Shown here piece after piece: positions 6,588-8,890 of a stretch of DNA of 8,890 nucleotides. The stretch covers positions 1-8,890 of the forward strand of contig JAQUNE010000049.1 in assembly GCA_028717765.1 (NCBI GenBank). Reading direction: 5' to 3'. How positions within the stretch are numbered: position 1 is the first letter of the stretch; each line of letters begins with the position of its first letter. The DNA comes from Candidatus Omnitrophota bacterium. Its GTDB lineage: Bacteria; Omnitrophota; Koll11; Gygaellales; Profunditerraquicolaceae. The notes under the pieces are model-generated. The model was not told where the DNA came from and did not search any database. It worked only from the letters and a program-made list of their open reading frames with translations. The position numbers and the translations under genes were made by a program.

Positions 6588-6676
6588 GCCCACAAGGGCA
6601 CACCCGCGCAATATTCTCACATGAGAACACCCGCGTAATTCCGATAAACGCGGGGTGCCCCCTTAAGCGCGGGGTG
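6587..6676 (-). promoter_or_regulatory. Structured 5' leader of rplU (candidate ribosomal-protein leader)
   Basis: In an otherwise AT-rich region this 90-base GC-rich segment contains four related elements in the minus-strand RNA: E1 CACCCCGCGC (6676-6667), E2 CACCCCGCG (6657-6649), E3 CGCGGGUG (6635-6628) and E4 GCGCGGGUG (6609-6601). E2 and E3 form a hairpin with a 13-base loop. E1 and E4 pair around it, each helix carrying the same single-C bulge. Between E3 and E4 sits a third hairpin, UUCUC/GAGAA with an AUGU loop (6627-6614). The result is a three-way junction. A fourth hairpin, UGCCC/GGGCA (6600-6587), abuts the ribosome binding site. No U-run follows, so this is not a terminator. Leaders binding L21 or other factors are known upstream of rplU in other bacteria; homology to those is not established here. 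Confidence 0.7.
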
Positions 6677-6709
6677 TTTTCTATTGTTTTAGATAAATTT
6701 AGAATCTCT

Positions 6710-6738
6710 ATTATATTCGATTATTACCGGATGGTCAA
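6710..6738 (-). promoter_or_regulatory. Sigma-70 type promoter for the rplU operon
   Basis: The minus strand has TTGACC at 6738-6733 and a perfect TATAAT at 6715-6710, separated by exactly 17 bases. Transcription should begin near 6705-6702, giving a leader of about 130 nt. The promoter lies in the gap between the RNase E/G stop and rplU, so rplU and the genes after it need not rely on read-through from the upstream unit. Confidence 0.85.
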
Positions 6739-6755
6739 GGGAAAAGAATGGATAT

Positions 6756-6798
6756 TTTCTTCTAAAACCTTCAATAACTTTGCCACTTTTAGAAGAAA
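6756..6798 (-). repeat. Perfect 12-bp inverted repeat after the RNase E/G stop
   Basis: TTTCTTCTAAAA at 6756-6767 is the exact reverse complement of TTTTAGAAGAAA at 6787-6798, with a 19-base loop between. In the transcript the stem starts 4 bases after the stop codon at 6803. It is A/U-rich and not followed by a U-run, so it is a weak terminator candidate at best. It could equally protect or process the 3' end of the RNase mRNA, or bind a protein as DNA upstream of the rplU promoter. Confidence 0.55.
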
Positions 6799-6802
6799 TT
6801 AC

Positions 6803-8272
6803 TTAAGCAATCTTGATTTCTTCGATATGCGCGGAGGGATTAGAGATCAGGTTGATTTTTACCCGGAATTTATTTTCAACCGCCCTGAGTCCATCTTTAT
6901 CCTTGAGGATCTCTTCGCAAACCGCAGGATTCAAAGTAAGGTTTACGGTTTTAAAGTTTTTGTTGTTCAGCAAAAATGTCCTTAATTCCCTAAATACCAA
7001 TATCGAGGTCGTGATAGGAGATTTTATCTTACCCCTTCCCTGGCAATACGGACATGGCGCAAAGGATAAAGCCTGGACTGTATTATGAATGCGCTCCCGG
7101 GTCATCTCTACTAAACCAAACTTGGAGATTCCCAGAAGGTCATATTTTGCCCGGTCGCTACTTAGGGCCTTGCGTAAAATATTCAATAATTCCCGACGAT
7201 GGAATTCTTTTTCCATATCAATAAAATCGATCACAACAATCCCGCCCAAATCCCGTAAACGCAACTGCCGGGCAACTTCCACGGCAGCTTCAGAGTTCAC
7301 CTTAAAAGCCATTTCTTCTTGGTTTAGTTTTTTTCTGAATCCGCCGCTATTTACGTCAATCACCACCAACCCCTCTGTGGGCTCAATAATAATATATGCC
7401 TTTGATTTTAAGTAAACCTTGGTTTCAAAGATCCTATTAATCTGGCGTTCGATATCTTTATCCGCGAAAAGATTGTGCCCTTTATATAACTCTACACGGT
7501 TGGCAAGATAACTTAAGAAAGAACGCATAAAACGCTGCAACCTGTAGAATTCGGATTTAGAATCTACGATCAGCTTAGTGACATCCTCAGTAAAAGAATC
7601 CCTGATTGCCCGAAGGGTAAGGTCATATTCTTCATAAATTAGGCTTGGTGCTTTTTTAGCTTGAATGATTTTCTCAATGCGTTTCCATAATTTCTGCAAG
7701 AAATTGGCGTCGCGCGTGAGCTCCTGCTTGGATTTGCCCTCGGCAGCAGTACGCACGATAAAACCGACATTCCCCGGAAGTTTTAATTCCTGTAAAATAC
7801 CTCTTAAACGCCGCCTCTCTACTTCGTCATCGATCCTACGCGAGATGCCGATCTGATTATCCTGTGGCATCATCACTAAATACCTTCCCGCAATACCGAT
7901 CTCTGTCGTCAAACGCGGCCCCTTAGTACCAAAAGATTCTTTTACTACCTGCACTAAAATTTCCTGGCCCTTTTTAATTTCCGAAGGAGCCTTAGGCTTA
8001 TGGTCTTTTGAGCGCTCAACTGCTGCTGGCTCTGCCATATCGAATGCAGAACCAATCTCGGAAAGGTAAAGAAAACCTTTTTTTGGTAAACCGATATCCA
8101 CAAAAGCAGCTCCTAAAGAAGGCATCACTGCTTCGATCTTGCCCTTATAGATATTTCCTACAATCGTTTTATCCTGCGGCCGTTCAATATAAAACTCATC
8201 CAACACCCCGTCATGCACTACCGCAACGCGCTTTTCCTGAAACTCTACATTAATTAAAATTTCTTTCGGCAT
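6803..8272 (-). CDS. rng: Ribonuclease E/G family endoribonuclease
   Basis: This 489-residue enzyme, the same length as E. coli RNase G, cleaves single-stranded RNA in rRNA maturation and mRNA decay. An S1 RNA-binding domain covers about 35-125 (GNIYKGKIEAVMPSLGAAFVD at 39-59), interrupted by a charged insert near 80-100. The catalytic DNase I-like region has the magnesium-binding aspartates in VVIDVNSGG (Asp306) and VVIDFIDM (Asp349, Asp352). A CPYC pair, Cys407 and Cys410, matches the zinc-link that joins subunits in RNase E. There is no long C-terminal degradosome scaffold. The start, MPKEILIN, has GAGG 6 bases before the ATG and overlaps the DUF2344 gene by 23 bases. The position before rplU is conserved in many bacteria. 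Confidence 0.95.
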   Translation of the reverse strand: MPKEILINVEFQEKRVAVVHDGVLDEFYIERPQDKTIVGNIYKGKIEAVMPSLGAAFVDIGLPKKGFLYLSEIGSAFDMAEPAAVERSKDHKPKAPSEIKKGQEILVQVVKESFGTKGPRLTTEIGIAGRYLVMMPQDNQIGISRRIDDEVERRRLRGILQELKLPGNVGFIVRTAAEGKSKQELTRDANFLQKLWKRIEKIIQAKKAPSLIYEEYDLTLRAIRDSFTEDVTKLIVDSKSEFYRLQRFMRSFLSYLANRVELYKGHNLFADKDIERQINRIFETKVYLKSKAYIIIEPTEGLVVIDVNSGGFRKKLNQEEMAFKVNSEAAVEVARQLRLRDLGGIVVIDFIDMEKEFHRRELLNILRKALSSDRAKYDLLGISKFGLVEMTRERIHNTVQALSFAPCPYCQGRGKIKSPITTSILVFRELRTFLLNNKNFKTVNLTLNPAVCEEILKDKDGLRAVENKFRVKINLISNPSAHIEEIKIA

Positions 8273-8558
8273 CTTTAACCTCTATTCCTTTTGGCAATTG
8301 TTTTTGCAATCTTTCTTTAAATTCCTGCGGTTCGATATAGTCCGTCAATATAATGCTAGCCTCTTCCGCTTCGCTCTCTAAGCCTAATTTTAAGGCCCTT
8401 TTAATGCTTAATTTCGGATGAGGGCTGAACCCCTCGCTAAGTTTAATCGGAAGCTGCGCCCGTCGTAAAGCACGCATCAAAGTCCGCATCAGATCCAGAT
8501 GCGATATATACTTCATCTTCTCTTTTTTTGTAAAGATAAATTTAACTTTGTACGGCAT
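8250..8558 (-). CDS. TIGR03936/DUF2344 family protein (radical SAM-linked), short form
   Basis: The first 90 or so residues match the N-terminal half of the DUF2344 'radical SAM-linked' family: KVKFIFTKKEKMKYISHLDL with SHLD at 19-22, RALRRAQLP (29-37), SEGFSPHPKLS (41-51) and GLESEAEE (59-66). The biochemical function of this family is not established; members sit beside, or are fused to, a radical SAM protein (TIGR03960) and commonly precede RNase G and rplU, as here. This copy has 102 residues while family members are usually about twice that; it ends in GIEVKDAERNFN by a normal stop inside the start of rng. There is no clear Shine-Dalgarno sequence before the ATG (upstream is CTCTTTCCTT), so translation may be coupled to the secretin gene 14 bases upstream. 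No radical SAM gene is visible next to it. Confidence 0.85.
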   Translation of the reverse strand: MPYKVKFIFTKKEKMKYISHLDLMRTLMRALRRAQLPIKLSEGFSPHPKLSIKRALKLGLESEAEEASIILTDYIEPQEFKERLQKQLPKGIEVKDAERNFN

Positions 8559-8572
8559 AAGGAAAGAGTTTA

Positions 8573-8890
8573 TTAAGGCGAGCTTTGAAGTTTCTTTTTT
8601 TTCTTCTCTACGGCCTTTTCAGCAGTGGTCAGGCTTAGATCCGATTGTAATTTCGCGATCTCTATCGGATTAAAATCCTTTTCCTTAACGATATGCGGCG
8701 TAATAAAGATTAAAAGCTCGGTCCTGTTGATGGTGTCCTCTTTTTTGCTAAAGAAATACTTTAACCCAGGAATATCTCCCAAAATTGGAACTTTTTTATT
8801 ATATTTTATTTTATTCTCAGAAATTAACCCGCCGATAACCAAGGTCTGGCCGTCTTTTATCATGACATTGGTCTCAGCGTTTCTTGTAGA
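8573..8890 (-). CDS. C-terminal end of a secretin (PilQ/GspD-type outer-membrane channel), partial
   Basis: The frame enters from the window edge and gives the last 105 residues. The segment from KDGQTLVIGGLI (12-23 of the fragment) through VPILGDIPGLKYFF (34-47) to ELLIFITPHIV (58-68) is the conserved end of the secretin domain shared by type II, type III and type IV pilus systems. Secretins form multimeric gated pores in the outer membrane. After the conserved ITPHIV a polar tail of about 37 residues ends in a lysine run (96-100). An internal Met at 8863 is not the start, because conserved secretin sequence (AETNVM) continues upstream of it. Which system it serves cannot be told from the fragment; a pilQ role next to housekeeping genes is plausible. 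Confidence 0.92.
   Translation of the reverse strand, partial: STRNAETNVMIKDGQTLVIGGLISENKIKYNKKVPILGDIPGLKYFFSKKEDTINRTELLIFITPHIVKEKDFNPIEIAKLQSDLSLTTAEKAVEKKKKKLQSSP

Noticed and set aside
6620..6622. An AUG-UGA start-stop in the loop of the UUCUC/GAGAA hairpin of the rplU leader
   Set aside because: There is no ribosome binding site before it, and the bases are fixed by the palindrome, so chance is the simplest explanation.
6256..6630. A longer L21 starting at GTG 6630
   Set aside because: The extra 19 residues are translated from the leader hairpins, there is no ribosome binding site at 6630, and L21 proteins begin at the MYAII position, which has AAGGAG 8 bases upstream.
6601..6676. 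The repeated CACCCGCG/CGCGGGGTG elements as a CRISPR array
   Set aside because: Only two short copies occur in each orientation, the spacings differ (27 and 19 bases), and there are no cas genes; an RNA fold explains them better.
6674..6985. A 103-codon plus-strand frame across the rplU promoter
   Set aside because: It runs antisense through the promoter and the end of RNase E/G, has no ribosome binding site, and resembles no family I recognise.

Overview
The window is one tightly packed, AT-rich stretch in which every convincing gene reads on the minus strand, so transcription runs from high to low coordinates. A secretin implies an outer membrane, so the cell is probably Gram-negative. The gene order (DUF2344 protein, RNase E/G, rplU, obgE, ..., nadD) is an ancient bacterial backbone. 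Low GC, a pilus/secretion gene beside that backbone, and proBA plus rpe inserted in it would suit an uncultivated candidate phylum such as Omnitrophota (OP3) or a relative. That placement is an inference from style, not a demonstrated assignment.

Layout, in the direction of transcription. (1) 8890-8250: the C-terminal end of a secretin (PilQ/GspD type), cut by the window edge, then a short TIGR03936/DUF2344 protein only 102 residues long. (2) 8272-6803: a full-length RNase E/G whose start overlaps the DUF2344 gene by 23 bases. (3) 6802-6574: a 229-base intergenic region with a perfect 12-bp inverted repeat just after the RNase stop, a near-consensus sigma-70 promoter (TTGACC, 17 bases, TATAAT), and a strongly structured GC-rich leader of about 130 nt ahead of rplU. 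(4) 6573-353: an operon rplU - obgE - proB - proA - nadD - rpe - phosphohexomutase, with gaps from minus 26 to 39 bases. (5) 352-69: a 284-base gap holding an imperfect 14-base inverted repeat and an A/U-rich leader. (6) 68-1: the first 22 codons of another gene, tentatively ribosomal protein S1.

The main operon links ribosome biogenesis (L21, the Obg GTPase) with primary metabolism: proline synthesis (ProB, ProA), NAD synthesis (NadD), the pentose phosphate pathway (Rpe) and hexose-phosphate interconversion. The upstream unit links RNA decay and rRNA processing (RNase E/G) with a DUF2344 protein and a secretin.

Most worth a second look: the rplU leader, which can fold into a three-way junction built from four copies of one CACC(C)CGCG/CGCGGGTG element, with a switchable hairpin touching the ribosome binding site; the absence of rpmA (L27) and of an L27 protease gene from their usual place between rplU and obgE; an Obg-fold loop shorter than usual; and the half-length DUF2344 protein. 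I see no CRISPR array, transposon, phage, toxin or defence genes, and no tRNA or rRNA gene.
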